A stretch of 27,421 bases of DNA from CAZHOS01 sp964534605 (GTDB lineage: Bacteria > Patescibacteriota > Saccharimonadia > Saccharimonadales > VXPC01), in the NCBI GenBank assembly GCA_964534605.1, contig CAZHOS010000013.1:1-27421 (forward strand). Direction: 5' to 3'. The notes beneath the pieces are model-generated. The model was not told where the DNA came from. It made no database searches and saw only the letters and a list, made by a program, of their open reading frames with translations. Below, in pieces: positions 6,805 to 13,637 of this stretch (the stretch's first letter is position 1; each line of letters begins with the position of its first letter). The translations under genes and the position numbers were made by a program.

Positions 6805-7397
6805 GACTGCATCCATTGTATGTCATGATCCGGGTTGTCATCAAAAAGTGCGTATTCGATGTCGCCCTCCTCAACCGTAAACGCATCCGATAGAGCATTC
6901 ACTGCTATCTGGTTACTTAACGAAAATCTAGCCAGGGACCCCCTATATAGGCGATGCGTAGCAAATACTCTGGCAGTACAAGTTTGCAAGTTCTCGACAG
7001 TCGAGACATGCAGATCAGAGGCTGCTGCACGGCGCACAACCTCGCCAATGTCAAAGACTCCGGGATCTACTTTATGATGCGATTCAAAATACCTGGCCAC
7101 ATTTAACCCGCTAGCGGCTTCATGCCATGGGACGGTCTCTATCTTTGACCTCATAACACTTAAACCACCCTCCCTCAACTTAGCACTTGTTTCTGCCAAT
7201 CTTGACTTTGCAGCTGGCTGCCAGTCCGTAAGCTGATCTGCCGTTAGCAGCTCGTGGGTGGTAGATCCCTTTCTAGATATATTTGTTATAAACAAAGCTT
7301 TGACACCTAGATCTGCGCAGATATCTACAAACCTCCTCTTTGCTTCTTCTCCGTCTGGTTTGACTGTTACATGCAGCTCATAAGGTAATGTTTTCAT
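6801..7397 (-). CDS. hypothetical protein with two HxT/HxS motifs (possible 2H-phosphoesterase relative)
   Basis: This 198-aa cytoplasmic protein is not confidently assigned. It begins KTLPYELHVTVKP, and a second similar element DLHVSTVEN occurs about 120 residues later (His9 and His130). Two HxT/S elements are the signature of 2H phosphoesterases (LigT/CPDase-like), but here the first sits almost at the N-terminus, so the match may be chance. ATG 7397 is chosen over an upstream frame because GGAGG lies 9 nt before it. Translation is coupled by a 4-bp overlap to the HAM1-like pyrophosphatase, suggesting a nucleotide- or RNA-processing role. An in-frame upstream start at 7469 has no ribosome-binding site. 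Confidence 0.7.
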   Translation of the reverse strand: MKTLPYELHVTVKPDGEEAKRRFVDICADLGVKALFITNISRKGSTTHELLTADQLTDWQPAAKSRLAETSAKLREGGLSVMRSKIETVPWHEAASGLNVARYFESHHKVDPGVFDIGEVVRRAAASDLHVSTVENLQTCTARVFATHRLYRGSLARFSLSNQIAVNALSDAFTVEEGDIEYALFDDNPDHDIQWMQS

Positions 7398-7542
7398 GGA
7401 TATTGTCCTCCGTTTTTTGTTATACAAGAACCTTATAGTCAAGACTTCAGGCAACAAGATGTAAAACAAACATTGTCAAACAAAAGCACTTTGTGCTGCA
7501 CCTACTTAGAATGCCCTAAATATGCTAGGATTCTACGTATAC

Positions 7543-7674
7543 ATGAAGTCTGTCAGCCACGCATCATACATCGAAGCTAGAACCTTCAGCACAGAGATAA
7601 CAAGCCACGGGTTCAAGTGCCGCCAAGGTTTTGCAGAGTTCCTAGCTCTGCTAGGAAGCAGGCAAAACCGATGA
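7543..7674 (+). CDS. 43-aa small ORF coupled to the HAD hydrolase
   Basis: An ATG at 7543 opens 43 codons that end in TGA overlapping the next gene's start as ATGA (7671-7674). The peptide starts MKSVSHASYIEAR and ends LALLGSRQNR; no family is recognised and no membrane segment is seen. The exact stop/start overlap suggests a real leader peptide or small protein that couples translation to the HAD gene, which has only a weak and distant AGGAAG of its own. A TAGGAT hexamer (7527-7532 region) could serve as -10. The stretch 7398-7542 is intergenic promoter DNA for the two divergent operons. Confidence 0.45.
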   Translation: MKSVSHASYIEARTFSTEITSHGFKCRQGFAEFLALLGSRQNR

Positions 7675-8354
7675 ACCGTCCATTCGCAGTTTTTGATATT
7701 GACGGTACGGTAGCTCGTACTAGTTTATTTCTGGCCACCGTCCACGAAATGATGCGCCGCGGCATGATAGCCAAGCCAGATGCCGATGCCATTCACCAGG
7801 CGCTTAACGCCTGGCTACACCGCGAGCACGAGAATGCTTTCAGAGATTACGAAATGCTCTGCGTCGAAGTGCTCTACAAAGAGCTCCAAAACATCAAGGT
7901 CAGCGCCTACGACTCTATCCTAGATACCGTCATGGAGCGCTTTGGGCAGAGGACCTATCTATACACCACCAAACTCATCCAACAACTAAAGGCAGACGAC
8001 TACATGATCTTGGCTGTGTCCGGATCTGAGGAGCGTGCTCTGGCCCGGTTCTGCAAGCTCCACGGCTTTGATGATTGGGTTGGAGTAGACTTTCACAAAG
8101 ATGGCTTTTACTTTACTGGTGGGGCGACAGACGTGGTGCATTCCAAGCACGAGCACCTACACGAGCTGATAAACAAGCACGGCCTATCCCGTCACGATTC
8201 GGTTGGGGTAGGGGACACTGCCAGCGACATAGATATGCTCGGCATGGTGTCCGAGCCAATCTGCTTTAACCCCAACAAGCAACTGCATCAGCACGCCAAG
8301 ATTGCCGGCTGGAAAATAGTTGTCGAGCGTAAGGATGTTATCTACGAGCTGTAA
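7671..8354 (+). CDS. HAD superfamily hydrolase, subfamily IB (phosphoserine-phosphatase-like)
   Basis: This 227-aa phosphatase-type protein carries HAD motif I as FDIDGTVART (nucleophile Asp and general acid Asp), motif II Ser in LAVSGSEE, a Lys after the GGATDVVHSKHEH segment, and motif IV as VGVGDTASDIDML. The helical cap lies between motifs I and II, as in SerB-type IB enzymes, but the substrate is not evident. ATG 7671 is preferred over an upstream in-frame TTG at 7617 because the extra 18 residues are unrelated to the fold and 7671 overlaps the upstream small ORF stop. The following NnrD-like gene starts 2 nt after its stop, so they are co-transcribed. Confidence 0.85.
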   Translation: MNRPFAVFDIDGTVARTSLFLATVHEMMRRGMIAKPDADAIHQALNAWLHREHENAFRDYEMLCVEVLYKELQNIKVSAYDSILDTVMERFGQRTYLYTTKLIQQLKADDYMILAVSGSEERALARFCKLHGFDDWVGVDFHKDGFYFTGGATDVVHSKHEHLHELINKHGLSRHDSVGVGDTASDIDMLGMVSEPICFNPNKQLHQHAKIAGWKIVVERKDVIYEL

Positions 8355-8356
8355 CC

Positions 8357-9160
8357 ATGAACAGTAACCTTATCACCCAAGACAGCTCCCCCGTATTCCC
8401 AGATGTACTCTGGTCCAAGCCAGAGCGTAAAGACCAGGCAGGGCACTTATTAATAATTGGCGGGCACTCCGAATCAATCACTCCGATACTAGAAAGCTAC
8501 GCACTTGCCAGCAGCCTCGGGGCGGGCAAAATTAGTGTTGCCATCCCAGAAGCCTTAAAAAAGAGCATGCCCGGCGGACCCGACATCATCTACTGCGACT
8601 CGACCACCAGCGGTTCGTTATCTAAAGATGCGCTGCCCATTCTGCTACAAGCCGCCCAAGAAACCGATATGATCTTGCTACCCGGCGCCATGAGTAATAA
8701 CAGTCAAAGCTTCCAACTACTAGAGCGGCTTCTAGAGAAGATTGGCAAGCCTCTGGTGGTATCTGGCGACAGCCTACATGCTCTACTAAATATCAAGGGT
8801 GCTCTGGATAATCCCGATATATGCGCTGTGCTCAACCCATCGCAGCTACAACATCTAGTAAAAAAATCTGGCGGCACCACAGCTTACACATCTGGAGCTA
8901 GCTTGATGCAGATGCAGCAAATACTACATGACATAACAGGCAAGGGTAGCCTGCTAGCGCTACACAACAAAGACATATGGACAAGTACGCAGGGGAGGGT
9001 CAGTAAAACAAAACGAGCCGATCATATCGGGGAATTCACCTGGCAGGTGCCCACAGCTACGGCCTGCGCTGTCTATTGGATGCATAACCCAGATCTGCCC
9101 TTCGAGGCATTCACAACGGCGTCTCTTGATCAAGAAATGTTGACAAGCAGCGGTCTATGA
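8357..9160 (+). CDS. NnrD/YjeF-C-like carbohydrate-kinase-fold protein (degenerate NAD(P)H-hydrate dehydratase)
   Basis: The 267-aa product resembles the ADP/ATP-dependent NAD(P)H-hydrate dehydratase domain. RKDQAGHLLIIGGHSES is the family's opening motif, followed by SYALASSLGAGKISVAIP, and by segments equivalent to the LxxGPG and VxDADxL strands (ILLPGAMSN and LVVSGDSLHAL). The normally conserved HPGE is replaced by LNPSQLQHL, and the C-terminal GTGDxLAG anion hole and catalytic Asp are missing (GEFTWQVPTATA there instead). Catalysis as a classical NnrD is therefore doubtful; it may have another ligand or be regulatory. It sits 2 nt downstream of the HAD gene, and its last 31 bp overlap the convergent EEP gene. 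Confidence 0.7.
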   Translation: MNSNLITQDSSPVFPDVLWSKPERKDQAGHLLIIGGHSESITPILESYALASSLGAGKISVAIPEALKKSMPGGPDIIYCDSTTSGSLSKDALPILLQAAQETDMILLPGAMSNNSQSFQLLERLLEKIGKPLVVSGDSLHALLNIKGALDNPDICAVLNPSQLQHLVKKSGGTTAYTSGASLMQMQQILHDITGKGSLLALHNKDIWTSTQGRVSKTKRADHIGEFTWQVPTATACAVYWMHNPDLPFEAFTTASLDQEMLTSSGL

Positions 9161-9828
9161 TCCGATACCGGCTGCGAGTCAAGAGCCTCTACTTTGCAAG
9201 ACGCAATCAGATCGGGGGTTGCGAACACGTGGTCCAACTGCAAGAAAAAGGGCACTGCTAACTTCCTTAATGGATGCCAGCGCCACGTCATACCCTTATG
9301 CAGCTGCTGAAAGCCAGCATCTTTAAGCCCCCAGACAACAGGCTTTAGAATTACCGAGTTTAGATCACCGCCAAATATAGCTTTGTTCCGCGGCAGATAC
9401 TCTAGTAGTTTTCGTCGCTCTTTTTTACGGCGAGCATTATTAGTCGCGGCCCCCCAGAACGTTAAGTGGCTAGTAGCAATGGTTATATTACCCTTGCTCG
9501 TTTTGGCCTCGCACAAGATAACCGGAGTTTTATGGATGCCTTTACGCTTCTTTAGTTCGCTAAGCATGTACGAGCGTGGCTTTTTAATAGGTTTTCTAGA
9601 TGCAACCATAATCCCGTGCTCGGTCGATGCACGGTAGGTGTTCTCGTCGCTTCTTTCGCAGTAGAACAAGTGCATGCGTTCTTTTTTAAGCAATTTTTGT
9701 AAATCGGGGTTAACTTCGCTAAAACACCATATATCGATCTCGCTGTGCGCTGATTCGATGGACTGCATTGCTTGCCAAACCTCTTCTGGTTTTGACCGCA
9801 TATAAGTGTTCCAGAATATTATCTTCAT
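9130..9828 (-). CDS. endonuclease/exonuclease/phosphatase (EEP) fold protein
   Basis: A 232-aa cytoplasmic EEP-superfamily hydrolase. From ATG 9828 it starts MKIIFWNTYMRS (metal Asn); CFSEVN supplies the metal Glu, IATSHLTFWG the catalytic-strand His, FGGDLNS the catalytic Asp/Asn, and SDHRPLLV the terminal His. The substrate (nucleic acid, phosphoinositide or other phosphodiester) is not evident. A longer frame from TTG 9924 adds a hydrophobic stretch, but that start lies inside a perfect palindrome and the extension contains a TGATATAAT promoter element. I regard 9828 as the true start; GTG 9840 is also in frame. It overlaps the NnrD-like gene tail to tail. Confidence 0.8.
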   Translation of the reverse strand: MKIIFWNTYMRSKPEEVWQAMQSIESAHSEIDIWCFSEVNPDLQKLLKKERMHLFYCERSDENTYRASTEHGIMVASRKPIKKPRSYMLSELKKRKGIHKTPVILCEAKTSKGNITIATSHLTFWGAATNNARRKKERRKLLEYLPRNKAIFGGDLNSVILKPVVWGLKDAGFQQLHKGMTWRWHPLRKLAVPFFLQLDHVFATPDLIASCKVEALDSQPVSDHRPLLVNIS

Positions 9829-9841
9829 TTTATCAGTCACG

Positions 9842-9850
9842 ATTATATCA
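9842..9850 (-). promoter_or_regulatory. extended -10 promoter of the EEP gene
   Basis: On the minus strand this reads TGATATAAT, a perfect extended -10. The predicted transcription start is about 6 nt before the ATG at 9828, so the leader is very short. Confidence 0.6.
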
Positions 9851-9908
9851 CCACGATACCCCTCCAAGTAATAAATCCAACAGACCACGAGAACCGCAAA
9901 GGCAAAAG

Positions 9909-9958
9909 ATAATCTACCAGTCAAATTTCACGATCGTGAAATTTGACTGGTAGATTAT
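9909..9958. repeat. perfect 50-bp palindrome
   Basis: The arms 9909-9933 and 9934-9958 are exact reverse complements with no spacer, centred on ACGATCGT. The palindrome lies between two divergent promoters, 59 bp from the EEP -10 box and 13 bp before the -35 of tRNA-Leu. It is AT-biased and lacks T-tails, so it does not look like a terminator. It may be an operator, a cruciform-forming site, or an assembly artefact. Confidence 0.85.
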
Positions 9959-9971
9959 AGAAGTGATTTTT

Positions 9972-10000
9972 TTGGTTAAGCCGGGGTAGGAGTGTAGAAT
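9972..10000 (+). promoter_or_regulatory. promoter of tRNA-Leu
   Basis: TTGGTT (9972-9977), a 17-nt spacer and TAGAAT (9995-10000). The tRNA begins 21 nt downstream. Confidence 0.6.
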
Positions 10001-10020
10001 ATCTGCAGTTCACACCTCAT

Positions 10021-10104
10021 GCCGCGGTGGCGGAACTGGTAGACGCGCACGACTCAAAATCGTGTTCCTTCGGAGTGAGGGTTCGATTCCCTCCCGCGGC
10101 ACCA
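10021..10104 (+). tRNA. tRNA-Leu (CAA)
   Basis: This is a class II tRNA with acceptor stem GCCGCGG (10021-10027) paired to CCGCGGC (10094-10100). The D-arm has GGCGGAACTGGTAGACG. The anticodon arm is CACGA-CTCAAAA-TCGTG, giving anticodon CAA (reads UUG). The variable arm TTCCTTCGGAGTG is long, and the T-arm is GAGGGTTCGATTCCCTC. A discriminator A and an encoded CCA follow. The structure is canonical with no intron. Confidence 0.98.
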
Positions 10105-10113
10105 CGTCGTAAT

Positions 10114-10180
10114 CTAAGACGACTACCAAACCAGAAATCCAGCGATCAAGTAGCTGGATTTTTAGTTTGGTAGATCTTAG
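10114..10180 (+). terminator. long composite terminator hairpin after tRNA-Leu
   Basis: Three stacked helices share one axis: CTAAGA (10114-10119) with TCTTAG (10175-10180), CTACCAAAC (10123-10131) with GTTTGGTAG (10165-10173), and AAATCCAGC (10135-10143) with GCTGGATTT (10153-10161). The inner stem is followed by a T5 run, typical of an intrinsic terminator; the outer helices are unusually long. A separate 10-bp stem, 10192-10201 with 10210-10219, follows without a T-tail. Confidence 0.75.
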
Positions 10181-10266
10181 TTACTTCTTCTCCACCCAAA
10201 GAATCCTTTCTTTGGGTGGGCTACGAAACAAGTTTCTTAAATGCTCGAGAATAGATGGCGACCAGA

Positions 10267-10689
10267 CTAGATATTCAAATCTTTGTAGTAGGAAAGAAAT
10301 TCTTCCCAGAGGGGCTTTAAAAGGTCATCACACTCTCGGGCGTATGCTTCAAGCTCTTTTTGGGTGAACCACCTCAGATCCTCGACCTCATCTCTATTAA
10401 CCTTTGGCACTTGATCCGTAGCGACAACATAGTCCAGCTCAAGCTTATAGACTGTCGTATCAGGCAACACAATAGACATAGTCCAAGCGATTGCAGGCTG
10501 GGATTCTGTCTTTATGTCCGTTAAGCCTAGTTCTTCTTCAAGCTCTCTGGCCAAGGCACCAGTTAGTGCCTCTCCTTGCTCTACATTGCCCCCAGGCAAG
10601 TCCCAGTAGCCATCATCCATAACCAAAAGTAATCGCCCCTGATCGTCATGTATCATCGCTTTAACCACTGTCTTGTGCTTACTGCTCAT
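10267..10689 (-). CDS. Nudix hydrolase
   Basis: A 140-aa Nudix protein with a perfect box Gx5Ex7REUxEExGU spanning residues 34-56 (GGNVEQGE...RELEEELGL). It would hydrolyse a nucleoside diphosphate linked to another moiety, using Mg2+ bound by the two Glu of REUxEE. The start of the fold is TVVKAMIHDDQGRLLLVMDD. Specificity (8-oxo-dGTP, dATP, ADP-ribose, other) cannot be read from the box. The start ATG 10689 is preceded, on the minus strand, by an extended -10 (TGTTATATT) ending exactly 6 nt away, with no Shine-Dalgarno. It is convergent with the tRNA-Leu unit. Confidence 0.93.
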   Translation of the reverse strand: MSSKHKTVVKAMIHDDQGRLLLVMDDGYWDLPGGNVEQGEALTGALARELEEELGLTDIKTESQPAIAWTMSIVLPDTTVYKLELDYVVATDQVPKVNRDEVEDLRWFTQKELEAYARECDDLLKPLWEEFLSYYKDLNI

Positions 10690-10695
10690 GAAAAC

Positions 10696-10704
10696 AATAT
10701 AACA
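10696..10704 (-). promoter_or_regulatory. extended -10 of the Nudix gene, leaderless layout
   Basis: The minus strand reads TGTTATATT, with the hexamer TATATT at 10696-10701 ending 6 nt before the ATG. Confidence 0.55.
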
Positions 10705-10771
10705 CAGCCAGAACCCAAATCTGGCTACTATAAAAAGTAAACTTACTATTTAATCTGTTTTAGCATTAGCG

Positions 10772-10777
10772 TATAAT
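10772..10777 (+). promoter_or_regulatory. -10 hexamer of the sortase gene
   Basis: A perfect TATAAT ends 9 nt before the ATG at 10787. The leader would be 2-3 nt and no Shine-Dalgarno is visible. Confidence 0.55.
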
Positions 10778-10786
10778 ACTGATCAT

Positions 10787-11989
10787 ATGGGTAAAGTAAT
10801 CAAACCGCTCAGCGATTCCAATCTAATAAAAACCACCAAAGCTGAAAAGGTCGGCAAAGTAGTAGACGGCCGCAAAGAGGCTACCGACGTAATCCGTAAA
10901 AAGATTGCCAAGCTACAAGACCACGAGCCGGCGGCCGAGGCCGAGCTAATAGAGGCCAAGCGTCCTGGCAAGCACAGCAAGCACCAGCAATACCTACTAG
11001 ATCTTCATGCTAGTGGTGACACGATGGAGCAGATCCAAATAAAATGGCACGAATACTACCAAGATCTGTCCAATGACGATAAATTCGACGTATGGAAAGA
11101 ATTTTACGACCACAAAAGCACTACTTCCGCACACACTGCCGGCGTATTTAAACCTAGCACTGCTGCCGACGAGCAGAAGCCATCTACCGTTATCAGCAAG
11201 AATACCAACAACAAGTCAAAAGCCAAGCTCGGTATTATGCACCACTTAAAATCAGTTGGTTTTGGGCTGATGGCAGGCGTATTGTTCTTGTCTGTATACA
11301 TGTTTACCTTCTTTAACGAGCGCTTTATTATCCCGTTCGTAACGCCTAGCACAATCAGCGCAAGCAGTCAGATCATTACAGTTCCGAATGCCCAGGTTAG
11401 CGAAGAGCCGCGAATCATCATCCCCAAGCTAAATGTAGAGGCACCTGTTGTTTACGGTGTGCAGTTTATCCAACCGGGCGAGACCGAGGCCGACTTCGAA
11501 GAGCGCACACAAGCAGCGCTAGAGACTGGTGTTGTCCATTATCCAACTAGCCAACTACCAGGCGAAGCAGGCAATGGTTTTAACAGCAACACTGTTATAG
11601 TCGGGCACAGCGCCAACAACATATTTAACCGCGGCGACTTTAAATTCGCCTTTATGCAACTACGCCAACTAGAGGTCGGTGACGTGTTTTATATCAACTT
11701 CCAGGGGCAGCAATATGTCTACAAGATTTACGAGCAAAAAATAGTCAAGCCAACGGAGGTAAGTGTACTAGGGGCAGCCAGCAGACCGAACTCTGCTACC
11801 CTCATAACCTGCGACCCACCTGGGCGCAATGTCGACAGACTAGTAACTATCGCCGAACAGATTAGTCCGAACCCAGCTACTAACGTAGCTGTCACACCGC
11901 CGGACGCAACACCAGAGAATACCGATGCCGGCATCGTACCCGGTAACCCAGAGAGTCTTTGGTCGCGCATCAGAGGCGCTATATTCTAG
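10787..11989 (+). CDS. sortase family transpeptidase with long cytoplasmic N-terminal region
   Basis: This 400-aa membrane cysteine transpeptidase would attach or polymerise surface proteins. The cytoplasmic N-terminal region (1-150) is charged and contains a helical segment around 64-110. One transmembrane helix (about 152-178) follows, then the extracytoplasmic sortase beta-barrel (about 205-360) and a Pro/Asn-rich tail. The catalytic triad is present: His274 in IVGHSANN, Cys342 in TLITCDPP, Arg351 in NVDRLV. The opening RIIIPKLNVEAPVV is typical of class D/E-like enzymes. A sortase with a 150-residue cytoplasmic part is unusual; that part may bind another factor. No LPxTG-type substrate was noticed in the window. 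Confidence 0.92.
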   Translation: MGKVIKPLSDSNLIKTTKAEKVGKVVDGRKEATDVIRKKIAKLQDHEPAAEAELIEAKRPGKHSKHQQYLLDLHASGDTMEQIQIKWHEYYQDLSNDDKFDVWKEFYDHKSTTSAHTAGVFKPSTAADEQKPSTVISKNTNNKSKAKLGIMHHLKSVGFGLMAGVLFLSVYMFTFFNERFIIPFVTPSTISASSQIITVPNAQVSEEPRIIIPKLNVEAPVVYGVQFIQPGETEADFEERTQAALETGVVHYPTSQLPGEAGNGFNSNTVIVGHSANNIFNRGDFKFAFMQLRQLEVGDVFYINFQGQQYVYKIYEQKIVKPTEVSVLGAASRPNSATLITCDPPGRNVDRLVTIAEQISPNPATNVAVTPPDATPENTDAGIVPGNPESLWSRIRGAIF

Positions 11990-12038
11990 CGTCAGACATC
12001 CCCTTTAAAAGCTTTTTAGTCTAGAGATCCGTTAATGG

Positions 12039-13517
12039 CTACAAGTCGCCTTCGCTTAGCAGCGATGTAGACACTAGATCTAGCTGCTCATCCACCGGTC
12101 TTAAGCTATAAAAGAAGTCGTAATTCTGATCAAACAGCGCCGAATCAATATCCCTTACTTCTGACAAGACCTTAGAGTTAAAGCCGTCAAATTCCGTGAT
12201 TGTCAGGTTGTTATTATGCACAGTCATAACTCTGTGTCCGTCCATCCATGCGAACTCTTGGTTGTCAGACGCCTGGGTAAATCTATACGGCCTCTTGTCC
12301 TCTGCATCATATATAACCAGCCCTCCGTCATGTACACCGAAGATAAAGCGTGTATTGGCGCTAAACGATATGTCTGATAACCCATTGACAGCAAGATTAG
12401 AGGCTAATCGAGGTTCTTCGTCCTCCTGGGCGGCCTGCAAAGGGTTTTGATAGACGCGTAAGCGTTCTTCTCCGCTTGCACCTACAACGTATAACCAGTC
12501 ACCGTCAAAGCGTGCTACGTCTAGACGCACATCCCCGGGGTCGTCACTTTCTAGAACTACCAATTCGTACTCCTCTAGATCATCGCTAATTATAATTCTA
12601 ACTTGCTGCTCTGAACTGTCCTGGACCGCGTAAAAAACTATGTTTTCGCCATGCGATGCAAAAGCCTGCACTCGTAGTCCAACAACCGTCGAAGAGCCAT
12701 CCTCGACTTCGTATCTGACAAGCTGCATATCCGCATAGTGTACTAGTACGAACTCGGTATCGCCGTCGACTAGTTGGATCTCTAGCACCTCTTTGTTGGG
12801 ATCAACATCTACTGGCAAAGGGTCGTCGTTGCCACGCATGTCTACGATCCAGTATTCAGGACTTGCAGTGTCTTCGTCTACGTCTACGCCTTCTTCCTCC
12901 GACGGCGCCAGAACTTCTACCAGGGCATGTCGATTGTCAGTGGACCATTCTAGTACAGAGTACGACGCACCGGTACTAGCAAGCTCGGGGGGAAGCAGGC
13001 GCTCCTCCTTCTGTACGACGTCTTCGTTAAGGTCATAGAGGTCATAAATACGAGATGTCGGCTCTGGCAGCACAGCCAACCAGCGTCTATCCGGTGTTTG
13101 GGATAGTGTCGCCTCAACCCGATACGACTCTATAGTCGTCTCGACAGGCTCCTCGGGGTAGAGGAACGGATACTGGGCAAAGAAGACCTTGCCACCCTCT
13201 AGATTAAACTCTTTCTGCCACGGCTCGTAGCCGTTTCTTTGGATCTCAACAAAATGACGCCCCTCGGGCAACACATATCGGGCATCAGTCCGCGAATCCT
13301 CTAGTATGCCATTAATAAACACTCTAGCGTTACCTGGATGCGAGTCTACCTGCAGGATCGAGTTCTGCACAATCGTTCCGTCAGACCCCAAATAAAACCC
13401 ATTAGCCTCCAATACGAACAACGATGCCAAGAAGGCGATCAGGATAGACAGCAGCGCATAGCCAACAAACAACAGGCGGTTGTGGCGTTTTTTGTAGCGA
13501 GGATCTAAGAATTCCAT
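12039..13517 (-). CDS. PEGA-domain membrane protein with beta-propeller-like region
   Basis: This 492-aa protein has a short basic cytoplasmic N-terminus (RYKKRHNR), one transmembrane helix (about 17-40), then a PEGA domain (about 50-125). The domain is recognisable from LQVDSHPGNARVFINGIL and LPEGRHFVEIQRNGYEPWQKEFNLEGGK. PEGA domains usually bind or decorate cell-surface glycans. The rest (130-492) contains repeated beta-strand units with Asp/Glu-rich loops such as DRRWLAVLPEP and SANTRFIFGVHDGG, suggesting a WD/TolB-like propeller, though no exact repeat motif was fixed. It is convergent with the sortase gene and shares the surface theme. Its short upstream region also faces the Lys/Ala-rich membrane gene. 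Confidence 0.82.
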   Translation of the reverse strand: MEFLDPRYKKRHNRLLFVGYALLSILIAFLASLFVLEANGFYLGSDGTIVQNSILQVDSHPGNARVFINGILEDSRTDARYVLPEGRHFVEIQRNGYEPWQKEFNLEGGKVFFAQYPFLYPEEPVETTIESYRVEATLSQTPDRRWLAVLPEPTSRIYDLYDLNEDVVQKEERLLPPELASTGASYSVLEWSTDNRHALVEVLAPSEEEGVDVDEDTASPEYWIVDMRGNDDPLPVDVDPNKEVLEIQLVDGDTEFVLVHYADMQLVRYEVEDGSSTVVGLRVQAFASHGENIVFYAVQDSSEQQVRIIISDDLEEYELVVLESDDPGDVRLDVARFDGDWLYVVGASGEERLRVYQNPLQAAQEDEEPRLASNLAVNGLSDISFSANTRFIFGVHDGGLVIYDAEDKRPYRFTQASDNQEFAWMDGHRVMTVHNNNLTITEFDGFNSKVLSEVRDIDSALFDQNYDFFYSLRPVDEQLDLVSTSLLSEGDL

Positions 13518-13637
13518 GAATGTACTGTTTATTTTACGTAAAGCTGCTTGTGGTATTGCGCTCTACATGCGTTAACGATACAATTATACTATAAATTTGT
13601 TTAAACCAACTGCGTTTTAAGCCATAAGAGGGAACCA

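Noticed and set aside
9829..9924. 32-aa hydrophobic N-terminal extension of the EEP protein from TTG 9924
   Set aside because: The start codon lies inside the 50-bp palindrome and the extension contains a perfect extended -10 box; ATG 9828 gives the standard EEP N-terminus.
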